64,000 bases of DNA from Brasenia schreberi. Taxonomy: Eukaryota; Streptophyta; Magnoliopsida; Nymphaeales; Cabombaceae. Location of the stretch: assembly GCA_036023115.1 (NCBI GenBank), contig JAYKKT010000076.1, positions 7,320,001 through 7,384,000 of the forward strand, read 5' to 3'. The notes below the pieces were generated by a model. It worked only from the letters and a program-made list of their open reading frames with translations, was not told the DNA's origin and did no database searches. The position numbers were made by a program, and so were the translations under genes. Each line of letters opens with the position of its first letter. The stretch's first letter is position 1. Below are positions 50,299 to 63,387 of the stretch, piece by piece.

Positions 50299-51699
50299 TC
50301 ACTTCTTCTCTGAGTTTTTCTCGAGCTCCCTTCTCAATTGAAGAGAAAAGTCATCATTGACATCATCATCATCCCAGTCATCTTCCCATTGCTGCACTGC
50401 TTCTTTCCCTTCTTTATCGTCATCCCATTCTGTAATTTAGGTAGTTAGTCAAACTAAACACCACGAAGTTGAAAAATAGCAGCTAACCAAACAAGCAAAC
50501 TCTATTGAGATCATATGATTTTGTACATCCATCACGCGCTAATGGACATTAAACAGCAGTTGCCATAATTTGAGCGCCATAATTTTGCAGAGAAATATCA
50601 TGAAAAGAAACAGTTTGTAAAGGGAGAATAATGCCAAAACATCCAACATCATGCATCAAGCAACTTTCAGGACTTCCTCACCCTTTTTTGGAATAAGAAT
50701 TGGAATCCAATAAGACAAGTTTGTTGATATTATTCAACCGAGTTAACTGAAGGATAACACCACTAACAAATATATTGGCATCCTTGAGAAGAATCTCAAT
50801 TTATCATATTCTAACTACACCTGTTCCTTTCCTGGTCTGCTTTGATTAACTTTTAGAGGAGGCATTGATGCTCTTCTCCTTAGGCCTTCACTGCAAGTTG
50901 GCAATAAAATTGGTAGTGAAACGAAAAACAAAATCTACAGATGCATTTCAGACTGCATTTCCATCTTCAATAGCATGCATAACTTTTTGTATAATGAGTG
51001 GAAAACCTAATAGCAGCTGGCAAATTTAAAGCACAAAAAGAAGCCTGAAGCCTGCCAGCTGTAAGAAATTTGACTGTTTTTCGAGAGAAAGAAAATATAT
51101 TCAGCCCATGTTAAGAACAGAAAGATGTTGGGGACAGCAAGGGATTAAGCTCCAACGTATAATGTTCAACCAACTAGACTTTTAGACCAGCATTTCTTTA
51201 AACAAGGATTGATATTTGGGTGAAAAGATCACTGGGCTTTAGAGGCATTTCAGCATTTACAGAATAGTTTACAGTATTTTGAACATTTCTGTATATACTA
51301 ATTACTTAAATACACAACAAGATTTATTTTATTTATTTTCTTGCATTTTTTTGGTTTCATGTAGTGTAAGATGCAAGTCAAAGTGAGGTTCATAATGGTC
51401 CATGATTTTAAGTTCGATCATAAATAGATGACTGCCTAGCCTGTCTTCTTGAACCCCTTGCTCACGTTTCTCGTTCCAATGAAGTGATTTGTGCCCTTCG
51501 TCATTCATGCTTTGTAATGTTTTATTTAGCATCAAGTTAATCACTTTCACCTAGAAAGAACTTAGGGCATAAGAAATAGAAGCATGAAAAACTTTTGAGG
51601 TGCTAGCATACCTTCAACCTCAAATTCTTCAAACTCATCATCATCCTCAAATAAATCAATCTTGGTTTCCTCATTCACAACTTTGGGTTCTTCTGCCAT
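50299..51699 (-). CDS. DSS1: DSS1/SEM1, 26S proteasome lid and BRCA2-binding small acidic protein
   Basis: Two exons on the minus strand, 51612-51699 and 50299-50429, give 73 codons including TGA (72 aa). Frame is kept across the GT-AG intron (donor phase 1). The protein starts MAEEPKVVNEETKIDLFED, followed by an acidic DDDEFEEFEVEEWDDD stretch. The hallmark QWEDDWDDDDVNDDFS comes next, then a basic LRRELEKNSEKK end. Length and motif order match plant DSS1 proteins. These are intrinsically disordered subunits of the proteasome regulatory particle that also act in TREX-2 mRNA export and BRCA2-dependent recombination. The 1.18-kb intron contains no recognised element. A TTCAG just upstream of the ATG could be the acceptor of a 5'UTR intron. 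Confidence 0.93.
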
Positions 51700-52672
51700 T
51701 TTGAGACTGAACAGAAAATATAAACGCAAATCACTAAATATGAATTTTCTGGTTTAGTGAGAAGTCATAACATGGATTATAAATATAGATTTTGCATTGC
51801 TTAACATAAGATCCAGGAAATAACTACTAATGTAAAGAAAGACTCATGTAATACTTGTTGATGGTCACAAACAAAGAGGCATCAACAGATATCTTTTGCA
51901 AGCCAGTAGGCCAAAAAAGGAAAAAGATGTTGGAAAGACATGTTGAGTATCAACTAGCAAGAAAACATAGAAATGGTTCATCACAACTTAAAGAGACACT
52001 GTGCATCAGTTAATAAATCTGATTCACATCAACAAAACCATCCACCCACATGCATCAGGGGACAGAAATGACACAAATGGAGAGAAAGAGAAGCATTCAC
52101 AAGCATGATCATCCAACTACGAGATCAACATGGACAGAGTACAATTAATTTTGGAAGGTGAAAGTGAAACAAGTAAAATACGAAGATTTCAAGTGTCAGA
52201 TAAGAATAATGTATCATGCAGGATGGAAATTATGATATTGAAATGTGAAAAGAAGAACTGCCTTTTAACTCCCTTGATTTCTCTATGTTAAGGGCCAGCT
52301 ATGGATAGTATAAAATCTAGATTCTAAACCAAGAAAAAAAGAAAAAGTAGAGTAAACAAGATTAAAGAACAAGGAAGCTAGGAAGCAGATGAATAAGCAT
52401 TTGGTGTAGTTTGGCCTTTTTGACACGGGAGAGTCCTACTACGAATTTGGATAAACCACCGGTGGAACCTATCCAACTCAGTGATCCACCTATTCACGTT
52501 TAATGGAAAAGAAACAGCCAACCATATTTTGAATCATTAATGGAGTAACTTTTAGAAGCTTAAATTTATGTGAGGATGATTCTAAATTTTCTTCGGCCAG
52601 TAAATTTTAATGCATTCAGCAGGTTGTTAAGGATACTTTTTCAATCAAGAGCATCATTATATAACCAAAGGA
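51700..52672. other. DSS1 5' flank and intergenic region
   Basis: No coding features seen. It probably contains the DSS1 leader and promoter, but no TATA box or start site can be assigned with confidence. Confidence 0.4.
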
Positions 52673-53170
52673 ACCAATGTTATTAAAATCGTATCATATT
52701 GTATGATACGATTTTATCGCATCAGTATCTGAGTCGGTATGCACCATTTATTGGATCATATTGCACCATAGTATGATACGGCCTCTGTATCATATGGTAC
52801 ACTCTTGTATCGTACGATATGATATTGATTTTTCAGATGTCTGCTTATCAATTTTCGAGGCCCAAGGTTATTTTAATCCCCACCTTCAGCCTCCCTATCC
52901 ATTTCCCTTTTCAAGAGAACCTTTACTCTCTCCTTCAAAGCACATAATCTCAAATTTCTTGCATTGATCAATAACTAACAAGCGTCATTCCTGTTCAATT
53001 GAGCACTACTATAGTAAGGAAGTTTGGGGACAACGCAAAGAAACAATAGTGATGACATGCAATTTTTGTGGACATATTATGAGTAGTGGAATTAGCCATA
53101 TAAGACATCATCTACCTGGAACTGAAATGAATGTGCATCCTTGTTCTAATGTGCCTCAACAAGTCAAGTT
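52673..53170 (+). mobile_element. hAT 5' end fragment with BED finger
   Basis: Starts CCAATGTTATTAAAATCGTATC, close to the left inverted repeat at 22862. A TATCGTA/GATACGG motif cluster follows. A plus-strand frame near 53020-53110 reads WGQRKETIVMTCNFCGHIM, then SSGISHIRHHLPG, a BED-type zinc finger with Cys and His positions present. It stops near 53176, where a second hAT left region begins. Confidence 0.7.
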
Positions 53171-53805
53171 GTAAATGCTGAAAGAAACAGAAGGTTATGT
53201 GTATCGCCTCGTATTGTTCGATACAACTTGTATCGTGAGAAACTTGTATAGCATAATGTGATTTGCCTCTTATTTATAAAAGAGGACACCCGAATACACT
53301 GTGATTTCTTGCTTGTACATTTTTTTGCTCAAATGCACTGCAATTCTCATTGGGAGAAGCTTCTCCAGTGTCTGGCGGTGACACCACCACCATCCTTCTT
53401 GCGATTTCCACCATTTGTTTCCTTATGATATATCATCTTTGTTGTTTTCTATAATTATTTTCTACTTCCTTGTGTTATTCGTTTTTTTAATGATAATATA
53501 TGAAGTGAGTGTTTTTGATGAATTTATGGCAATTTATGAAGTGGGTGAATGTTTTTATGGTTTATAAAGTGAAGATTTATGAAGTGAGTGGATTTGTGGC
53601 GATTTATGAAGTGTTTTATTTTCAGATTTATTAAGATTCAAGAAGATAAATTGAGCTATAAGAAAGTGATTCACATTCTCAATCTCGGTCTCGTAAACTG
53701 GCATGATAGTGAGGTACTTCAATTGAGGGAAGCAAATTGAGAATAATATGTAATTTTTAAGAGAGTCACGAGTGGAGTAGTTTGATTGAAATATCACTTA
53801 GGATG

Positions 53806-54068
53806 TGTTGAGAATATATGTATCTGTTGTGTTTTAAGTGTTATTTCTATAAATTCTAATAGTTGGGTATTATTGTAATTGTCCGGAGTATTAAGGGCAT
53901 TTTGATAATTTTCTGTTTACGGCCCATTATATAAAGGCTGGAAGTTTGTATTAGGGTTAAGAGTCTGATTAATATAGAGAGAGAAAGAGAGGGGGGGGTC
54001 CATTGGAGGGCCTGCCCCCCCTTCTGTTTCCTATTATTGATTATCCGTTGCGTTTCTCATTAATTCCA
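53806..54068 (+). mobile_element. Solo copia-type LTR inside the hAT
   Basis: TGTTGAGAATATATG to AATTCCA, about 263 bp. It includes GGGTATTATTGTAATTGTCC, a GGCCCATTATATAAAGGC promoter-like part and GGAGGGCCTGCCCCCCC. It interrupts hAT coding sequence. Flanking GGATG and nearby GGACG may be a decayed 5-bp duplication. Confidence 0.6.
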
Positions 54069-55984
54069 ATAGGACGAACTAAGAAAGAATGTCAAAAGCT
54101 ACTAAATGACAATGTTCACAAATTATTAAGAGTATGGTCAAGAAAAGGCAAGAAAAAGAAGATACAAAAATATTTGAGGAAGAGTTAAAAGGTGTTAGTG
54201 ATAGCATCCCTTCTCATGCCAAGACAAAAAGTTGGTAGTAATACTCCACCGATCAAGAGAAAAAAGGTTTTGAAAGAGGATGTAAGTCGTAGAAGAAGAA
54301 GAGTTAGGGAAAGATCTTCTCTATCATGTATCAAGTCATATTCGCTTTTGTTATCACACTCGATGCTCAACCTGGAATTCGTATTGCTATGGCTTAAGAG
54401 CAATTGTGTGTGCAGACAATACTTGAAGTGGGAGATGGTTTTATGATGCACGTATTCCCTTTAATGCGGTAAATTTATTTCATTTAAGCAATGGTAGAAG
54501 CCATTGCTAACATTGGCTCAAGGTATAAGATACTCTAATAATAAGTTGAGAATGAAATTATTGGATAAAACCGTTATTAAAGTATAAGTATATTGTTTGA
54601 CTTTGAGAGAGTCAGGAGACATGATACACTACAATGTGGATGGACAGATAGGCGAAGGACTTTATTGAACTTCCTTATCTGTTATCTTAAAGGACTTATG
54701 TTTTTTAGATGATTGATATATTAGAGGAGCGTCATATTGCAAAAGTTCTAAAGCAAGAATTTGATAAGGCGATATTGGAGGTTAGGCATTAAAATATAGT
54801 CCAATTAATTACAGGTAATGCAAGTGCAAAGGATTTAGTTGAGAGCTATGATACTTTTTATTGGACATCATGTGCAACCCATTGTATATACCTCATTGTT
54901 AAAAACATTAGAGAGATGAATGAGGTAAAAACAACATTTGAGTGCTGCCAAAATATCACTAAATTTATTTATAACCATGGATTTATATTATGTAAGAGGA
55001 GGAGATATATTAACGGCATAGAGCTCTTTCATACGGTTGTTGTTGAAACTTAGTTTATAACTATTTTTTTGTCTATCCAAAGCATTGTGAAACAAAAACA
55101 AACCCTAAAGAGAATGTTTACTTCAAATGAGGGGTAGGAGTGTGCATATTTGCCTTAAAATAGGAAGAATAGAAAAAATAGATCTTTATATGTGTTTTTT
55201 TAATGTTTAATGGAGTAGGCATGAAAGTAATTGCCCAAACTTGAGAGATTTTACGGTAAGAGTTTTGAAACAAACTTGTACTTTTAGTGTAACGGATTGC
55301 GAAAGGAATTGGAGTGTTTTTTAACACATCCACACAAAAAAACACAAGTTAAAACTTGAAACATAAGCAACTTAATAATCTAGTATTCATACATTTAACA
55401 TGCACTTATGAGAGAGGTAATTAATGGATTAGTTATTAATTAAGTACTCAATTTAATGATTCAGTGTAAGTTTTTATTCTTAAACTTTTAGTTTTAATTT
55501 TTATTTACTTATCATTCAATTAAGAAAGTTATCCTCAAGTATGAGAATCAATTTGATCCGATAAGTCTAAATAATTTTGATATATCAAAGGAGTGGATTA
55601 TGGAACTCCGCCATGTAAGGGATCACCCTTGCATTGCCGATCCCAAGCCTGGATAAAGGAGGAAGGTTGTGTTAGGCTTCCGACAACCAATGTAAAACTT
55701 CGTCAGATTTTTATAACATGGATTACAAAAATTATGAACATTGCTTTGGGGCGTCCCCGCCTAACGACGCGCTGCCAAGCCTGAATGCAGTGATAAGTAA
55801 GCAAGGGTCACTACATTTTCGCCCGAATATAGTGAATCAATTGCAAAGAGGGTTCCCACATCATGGATGAATGTGGGTAAAGAAGTTAGTCCCACTACAT
55901 TGTCGCCCGAATGTAGCGAACAATTTTCAAATAGGGTCTCCGCATTTTGAATATGGATGGATGCGGGGGATAAGGAAGCTAGTT

Positions 55985-56542
55985 CTAGATAATAAGATTC
56001 GTATTGGTTCTTGAAATATCGGAACATTATCCGGTAAGCTAATGGAGGTAGTAGATACTATGATTCGAAGAAAGATTCAGATTCTAGGTTTACAAGAGAC
56101 AAAATGGGTTAGAGAAAAAGCAAAATAGATAGAAGATACAAGTTTTAAATTATGGTACTTAGGTAAAGAAAAGGCTCGAATCGGAGTTGGTATTATCATA
56201 AATAAAGATTTAAAAGATAGTGTAGTAGACATACAACGATATGGTGACCGAATCATGACATTAAAATTAGTGTTAGGAGCAGAGGTTTTGAATATAGTTT
56301 GTGCTTACGCACCCCAAGTAGGACTAGAAGATAGTATAAAGACAACTTTTTGGGAAGAGTTAGATAAGGTGATTCAAACGATTCCACAAAGGGAGATGAT
56401 TTGTTTAGGAGGAGACTTAAATGGACATGTCGGTAAAGAGGCATTAAGATATCAAGGTATTCATGAAAACTTTGGTTTTGGGGATATAAATGCAGAAGGT
56501 AGGGAGATTTTAAATTTTGCTATGGCATTTGATCTCTTTATA
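55985..56542 (+). pseudogene. RTE apurinic-type endonuclease domain (outer copy, 5' half)
   Basis: Reads IGTLSGKLMEVVDTMIRRK, then QILGLQETKWVREKAK, RIGVGIIINKDLKDSVVD, VLNIVCAYAPQVGLEDS and MICLGGDLNGHVGKEALRY. QETKW, YAPQ and GGDLNGH are characteristic APE-like endonuclease motifs that nick target DNA for target-primed reverse transcription. An in-frame stop follows REKAK. The frame is cut at FDLFI by the inner insertion. Confidence 0.88.
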
Positions 56543-59500
56543 ACTCCGCTCATGTAAGGGATCACCTTTGCATTGCGAGTCCCAAGCCCGGATAAAGGAA
56601 GAAGGTTGTGTTAGGCTTTCGACAACCAACATAAAACTTTGTCGGATTTTTATAACATGGATTACAAAAAATATGAGCATTGCTTTGGGGCGTCCCCGCC
56701 TAACGACGTACTGCAAAGCCCGAATGCAGTAATAAGTAAGCAAGGGTCACTACATTTTCGCCCGAATGTAGTGAATCAATTGTAGAGGAGGTTCCCACAT
56801 CATGAACGGGCGTGGGTAAAGAAGTTAGTCCTGTTACATTGCCTCCCGAATGTAGTGAATAATTTTCAGAAATGGTCTCCGCATTTTGAATATGAACGGA
56901 TGCGGGGGGTAAGGAAGCTAGTCCTAGATAATAAGATTCATATTGGTTCTTCGAATATCGGAACATTATCCGATAAGCTAATGGAGGTAGTAGATACTAT
57001 GATTCGGAGAAAGATTCATATTCTATGTTTATAAGAGACAAAATGAGTTGGAAAAAAAGTAAAGGAGATAAAGGATATAGGTTTTAAATTATGGTACTCA
57101 CGTAAAGAAAAGGCTCAAAACGGAGTTGGTATTATCATAAATAAAGATTTAAAGGATAGTGTACTAGACATACAACGATACGGTGACCGAATCATGACGT
57201 TGAAATTAGTGTTAGGAGCAAAGGTTTTGAATATAGTTTGTGCTTACGCACCCTAAGTTTTGAATATAGTTTGTGCTTACGCACCCTAAGTAGGATAGTA
57301 TAAAGACAACTTTTGGGGAAGAGTTAGATAAGGTGATTCAAAAGATTCCCCAAAGGGAGATGATTTGTTTAGGAGGAGACCTAAATGGACATGTCGGTAA
57401 AGAGACATTAGGATACCAAGGAATTCATAGGAACTTTGGTTTTGGGGATATAAATGAGGAAGGTAAGGAGATTTTAAATTTTGCTATCGCATTTGATCTC
57501 TTTATAGTCAATACAATTTTCAAAAAATGAGATAAACATTTGATTACTTATAAGAGTGGCTTATCACAAACACAAATTGATTACTTTATTTGTAGAAAAA
57601 AAGATGGAGCGTGTTGCAAAGATTACAAGGTAATTCCAGGAGAAAGCTTAACCACCAAACATCGACTTTTAGTTAATGGACAAAGAAGAAAGGAGTGCAT
57701 CGAGCTATTTGGACTAAATGGTGGAACCTCAAAAGCGAGAAACAAGATATATTTAAACAGAAAATCCTTCAAAGAGATGTTTGGAATTATGTTGGTACAT
57801 CCTGTGATATGTGGAACAATATGACTATACATATTAGGAAAGTAGTGTGTTAGGTATATCTAAGGGAGGTGTACCGACACAAAAAAAGCTTGGTGGTGGA
57901 GTTAAGTAGTGTAAAATAAAATCAAGGCAAAGAAAGCATGTTACAAATTACATTATGCTAAGAAAACTAGTGAAACTTTAGAGGCTTATAAGAAAGCAAA
58001 GAAGGAAGCGAAAAAGGCCGTGAGTGAAGCAAAAGTTAAAATTTGGGACGATTTATATAAAAAAACTCAACTCAAAAGATGGTTAAAGAGATATTTTAGG
58101 ATAGCTAGGATTAGAGATAAGAAAACTAAAGATCTTAATTATGTTAGATGCATCAAGGACGAGGATGAGAAAATTCTAGTGGCAAATGATGATATAAGAA
58201 ATAGATGGAAAAACTATTTTTATAAGCTTTTTAATGAAAATAAAGATGTAAGTATTAGCTTAGGAGAGTTGGCTAAATCATAAAAGTATATAAACCATAA
58301 TTTCTACCGACGTATTCAAAAGAATGAAGTAAAATAGGCTCTTAATCATATGAAGGGTGGTAAATCGATAGGACGAGATAATATTCCTATAGAAGTTTGG
58401 AAAATACTAGGAGAAACAGGAATCACTTGGCTCACAAGAATATTTAATGAAATATGGAAAAACCAAAAGATGCCCGAGGAATGGAGAGTGAGTTCACTTA
58501 TACCCGTATATAAGAATAAGGGAGACATTCAAAATTGTGTGAATTATCGAGGTATCAAGTTAATGAGCCATACTATGAAATTGTGGGAAAGAATTATCAA
58601 ACGTAGGTTAAGACAAGTATCAAGTACAAAAGAGAACCAATTTGGATTCATGTCAGGCAGATCTACTCTTGAAGGGATTCACCTTTTGGGACGTCTTATG
58701 GAACATTTTAGAGCAAAAAAGAAAGACCTTCACATGATATTTGTTGATCTAGAAAAAGCTTATGATAGAGTATCGAGGGAGGTTCTTTGGAGAAGAGGTA
58801 TCCCATTGACATATATTAACCTTATAAGAGACATGTATGATGGTGAAAAAACATGTGAGGACTCATGAAGGAGTGACAGACTTCTTTGAAGTTAATATTG
58901 GGTTACATCAAGGACCAACTTTAAGTCCATACTTATTTATAATGGTGATTGATAAGTTAACAAAACATATTCAAGATAAAGTACCTTGGTGTATGTTATT
59001 TGCAGATGACATTGTATTAGTGGAGGAGTTTAAGGAAAAAGTTAATAGAAAATTGGAACTATGGAGAGAAACATTAGAAAGCAAAGGCCTCCGACTTAGT
59101 AGAACAAAGACAAAATATATGAAATGTAAGTTTGATTATTTGGTTACCTCAGAGGACATACAAATTTAAATTGGCACACATTGAATCCCCCAAAAGGAAA
59201 GTTTTAAATACCTAGGGTCAATTTTTCAAAGTGATGGAAGAATTGATGGAGATGTTACGCATAGAATTAATGCTAGTTGGTTAAAATGGAGAGGAGCATG
59301 AGGTATTCTTTGTAATAAGAAGATAACATTAAAGTTAAAAGGTAAATATTATAGAGCAGCAATTAGGCCTGTCATGTTTTACGGTTCTGAGTGTTGGGCA
59401 ATTAATCATCAACATGTACAAAAGATGTCTTTGACAGAAATGAAGATGTTGAGATGGATGAGTGGTCATACAAGAAAAGACCGTATACATAACGAGGTTA

Positions 59501-59807
59501 TTAGAAACAAATTGGGAGTGACACCAATAGAGGATAAAATGAGAGAATATCTGTTAAGATGGTTTTGACATATAGAAAGAAGATCAAAAGAAAAACTTTT
59601 AAGAAGGTATGAAAAACTAAATTTGGAAAGTATTAAAAGAGCTAGAGGACGACAACAAAAGTGTTGGAAACAAACAATAAAGAATGATTTAGCTTACTGT
59701 GAGTTAACTGCTAACATGGCACACGATAGGGATATGTGGAAACAAAGAATCTATGTAGCCAACTACGTCTAGTATGGGAAAAGGCTTAGTTGTTGTTTGT
59801 TTTTGTT
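56543..59807 (+). mobile_element. Inner full-length RTE LINE nested in the outer one
   Basis: ATTTGATCTCTTTATA at 56527-56542 and 59808-59823 is an exact 16-bp target duplication. The element is 3265 bp and starts ACTCCGCTCATGTAAGGG like the outer copy. It carries a leader, endonuclease (GVGIIINKDLKDSVLD, GGDLNGHVGKETLGY), linker and reverse transcriptase ([67 protein letters not shown]). The C-terminal [18 protein letters not shown] block and a GTT/T tail complete it. Stops in the endonuclease and linker, a 33-bp local duplication at 57222-57288 and a shift near 58860 make it inactive. Confidence 0.94.
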
Positions 59808-62468
59808 ATTTGATCTCTTTATAGTCAATACAATCTTCAAAAAATGAGATGAACATTTAATTACTTATAAGAGTGGCTTATCACAAGCACAAATTGATTA
59901 CTTCATTTGTAGAAAAAAAGATAGAGTGTGTTGTAAAGATTGCAAGGTAATTCTAGGCGAACGCTCAACCACCCAACATCGACTTTTAGTTATGAATTTA
60001 TAAATAAAAAAAATAGACAAAGAAGAAAAGAGTGCATCGAGCTATTAGGACTAAATGGTAGAACCTCAAAAGCGAGAAACAAGATATATTTAAACAGAAA
60101 GTCCTTCAAGGAGATGTTTGGAATTATGTTGGTACACCGTGTGATATGTGGAACAATATGGCTATACATATTAGGAAAATAGCGAAAGATGTGTTAGGTA
60201 TATCTAAGGGAGGTGTACCGGCACAAAAAGAAGCTTGGTGGTGGAGTGAAGTAGTGCAAAATAAAATCAAGGCAAATGATGATATAAGAAACTTTAGAGG
60301 CTTATAATTAAGACAAATTACATTATGCTAAGAAAACTAGTGAAACTTTAGAGGCTTATAAGAAAGCAAAGAAGGAAGCAAAAAAAGGCCGTGAGTGAAG
60401 CTACAACTAAAATTTGGGACGATTTATAACAAAAAAACTCAACTTAAAAGAGGGTGAAAGAGATATTTTTATGATAGCTACGGCTAGAGATAAGAAAACT
60501 AAAGATCTTAATTATGTTAGATGCATCAAGGATGACGATGAAAAAATTCTAGTGGCAAATGATGATATAAGAAATAGATAGAAAAACTATTTTTATAATC
60601 TTTTTAATGAAAATAAAGATGTTAGTATTAGCTTAGGAGAGTTAGCTAAATAAAAAATGTATATAAACCACAATTTCTACCGACGTATTCAAAAGGATGA
60701 AGTAAAAGAGGCTCTTAAACATATAAAAGGTGGTAAATCGGTAGGACGAGACAATATTCCTATTGAAGTTTGGAAAATACTAGGAGAAATAGGAATCACT
60801 TGGCTCACAAGACTATTTAATGAAATATGGAGAAACCAAAAGATGCCCGAGGAATGGAGAGCGAGTACACTTATATATACCCATATATAAGAACAAGGGA
60901 GCCATTCAGAATTGTGCAAATTATTGAGGTATCAAGTTAATGAGCCATACTATGAAATTGTGGGAAAGAATTATCGAACGTAGGTTAAGACAAGTATCAA
61001 GTACAACAGAGAACCAATTTGGATTCATGCCAAGCAGATCTACTCTTTAAGCGATTCACCTTTTGAGATATCTTATGAATTATTTTAGAGCAAAAAAGGA
61101 AGACCTTCACATGATATTTATTGATCTAGAAAAAGCTTATGATAGGGTACCGAGCGAGGTTCTTTAAAGAACTTTGGAAAAAAGAAGTATCCTCTTGAGG
61201 CTTGACATACATTAACCTTATAAGAGACATGTACGATGGTGCAAAAACTATACTTATTTGATAGACTTCTTTGATGTTAATATTAGGTTACATCAAGGAT
61301 AAACTTTAAGTCCATACTTATTTATAATGGTGATTGATGAGTTAACAAAATATATTCAAGATGAAGTACCTTGGTGTATGTTATTTGCAGATGACATTGT
61401 GTCAGTGGAGGAGTCTAAGGAAAAAGTTAATAGAAAAATGGAACTATGGAGAGAAACATTAGAAAGCAAAGGCCTCCAACTTAGTAGAACAAACACAAAA
61501 TATATGGAATGTAAGTTTGATTATTTGGTTACCTTAGAGGACATAAAAATTGAAATTGGCACACATTGCATTCCCCAAAAGGAAAGTTTTAAATACCTAG
61601 GGTCAATTTTTTTAGAGTGATGGAAGAATTGATGAAGATGTTACGCATATAATTAATGCTAGTTGGTTAAAATGGAGAGGAGCATAAGGTATTCTTTGTG
61701 ATAAGAAGATACCATTAAAGTTAAAAGGTAAATATTATAGAGCAGCAATTAGGCCTGCCATGTTTTATGGTTCTGAGTGTTGGGCAGTTAATCATCAACA
61801 TGTACAAAAGATGTTTGTGACAGAAATGAAGATGTTGAGATGGATGAGTGGTCATACAAGAAAAGATTGTATACATAATGAGGTTATTAGAAACAAATTA
61901 GGAGTGCCACCAATAGAGGATAAAATGAGAGAATATTGTTTAAGATGGTTTGGACATATAGAAAGAAGATCAAAAGAAGAACTTTTAAGAAGGTATTAAA
62001 AACTAAATTTGGAAAGTATTAAAAGAGCTAGAGGACAACAACAAAAGTGTTGGAAAGAAACAATAAAGAATGATCTAGCTTATTGTGAGTTAATTGCTAA
62101 CATGGCACATGATAGGGATATGTGGAAACAAAGAATCTATGTAGCCGACCCCGTCTTGTATGGGAAAAAGTTTAGTTGTTGTTGTTGTAGAGTGGATTAT
62201 GGAAGAGGATAAAACAAATGCATTCATATGATTCTTCTTTTTTAATTACGAAAGTTGTAATGTGAAGAATATTTGCCACTTATAATACCGTTCAATGGAT
62301 GAATGTTAATCCAACTTTTGATTTATAAGAATTATTCTTGAATTTTCCTTATTTGTATTGATTTTTAAAATATTTTTTTTAAAATTTACAATACGATACA
62401 CCTAACACTAGCGAGAAGAAAAGACTGAAGAACCTAGAGCATTAGGAGCACGAGAAGGAGCATAAGAA

Positions 62469-63387
62469 CAACAACAACAACTAAGCCTTTTCCCAAACTA
62501 TACGGGGTCGGCTAAATGGATTCTTTGTTTCCACATAGCCCTATCATGTGCCATGTTAGCAATTAACTCACAATAAGCTAGATCCTTCTTTATTGTTTCT
62601 TTCCAATACTTTTGTGGTCGTCATCTACCTCTTTTAATACTTTCCAAATTTAGTTTTTCATACCTTCTTCCAGGTTCTCCTTTTGATCTTTCTATATGTC
62701 CGAACCATCTTAACCGATATTCTCTCATTTTATCCTCTATTAGTGTCACTCCTAATTTGTTTCTAATAACCTCATTATGTATACGGTCTTTTCTTGTATG
62801 ACCACTCATCCATCTCAACATCTTCATTTCTGTCACTGTTGATGATTAACTGCCCAACACTCAGAACCATAAAACATGGCAAGCCTAATTGCTGCTCTAT
62901 AATATTTACCTTTTAACTTTAATGGTATCTTCTTATCACAAAGAATACCTTATGCTCCTCTCCATTTTAACCAACCAGCATTAATTATATGCGTAACATC
63001 TTCATCAATTCTTCCATCACTCTGAAAAAATTGACCCTAGGTATTTAAAACTTTCCTTTTGGGGAATGCAATGTGTGCCAATTTTAATTTCTATGTCTTC
63101 TAAAGTAACCAAATGATCAAACTTACATTCTATATATTCTGTTTTTGTTCTACTATGTCGGAGGCCTTTGCTTTCTAATGTTTCTCTCCATAGTTCCAAT
63201 TTTCTATTAACTTTTTCCTTACACTCCTCCACTATCACAATGTCATCCGCAAATAACATACACGAAAGTACTTCATCTTGAATATGTTTTGTTAACTCAT
63301 CAATCACCATTATAAATAAGTATGGACTTAAAGTTGATCCTTGATGTAACCCAATATTAACTTTAAAGAAGTCTGTCATTCCTTCAT
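62469..63387 (-). mobile_element. 5'-truncated RTE LINE with long target duplication
   Basis: A 23-bp string beginning GAGCACGAGAAGGAGC is at 62446-62468 and again at 63388-63410. The element runs from the reverse transcriptase ([30 protein letters not shown]) to the 3' tail. A small deletion lies near 62835, and a frameshift lies near 63010. Confidence 0.9.

Larger units (their letters stand above)
55605..62189 (+). mobile_element. Outer full-length RTE LINE, split by a second RTE
   Basis: The target duplication GAGTGGATTATGGA is at 55591-55604 and 62190-62203. The 5' part (55605-56542) holds a leader and the endonuclease. The remainder (59824-62189) holds the linker, reverse transcriptase and GTT tail. 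Removing the inner copy and its duplicated site leaves about 3.3 kb. Stops, a local rearrangement near 60280-60340 and several frameshifts disable it. It lies in the hAT transposase relic and has preserved the hAT sequence on both sides. Confidence 0.93.
53195..62402 (+). mobile_element. Second hAT element, broken by an LTR and two nested LINEs
   Basis: The left subterminal region (about 53195-53250) has the TATCG motifs. Transposase relics resemble the second relic of the 22860 composite: LNDNVHKLLRVWSRKGKKK, an FNAV..AMVEAIANIGSRYK-like part, and the dimerisation segment SVTDCERNWSVF near 55290. A C-terminal YENQFDPISLNNFDISKEWI is split by the LINE at 55605 and resumes as EEDKTNAFI at 62203. 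The right end is cut near ACAATACGATACACC at 62402. Confidence 0.75.

Noticed and set aside
51110..51185. Another SINE head in the DSS1 intron
   Set aside because: The A-box-like TAGTTGGTTGAAC has only a very poor B box; not supportable.
58350..59169. Longest reverse transcriptase frames as host genes
   Set aside because: They are parts of RTE LINEs with broken frames and clear target duplications, not host genes.
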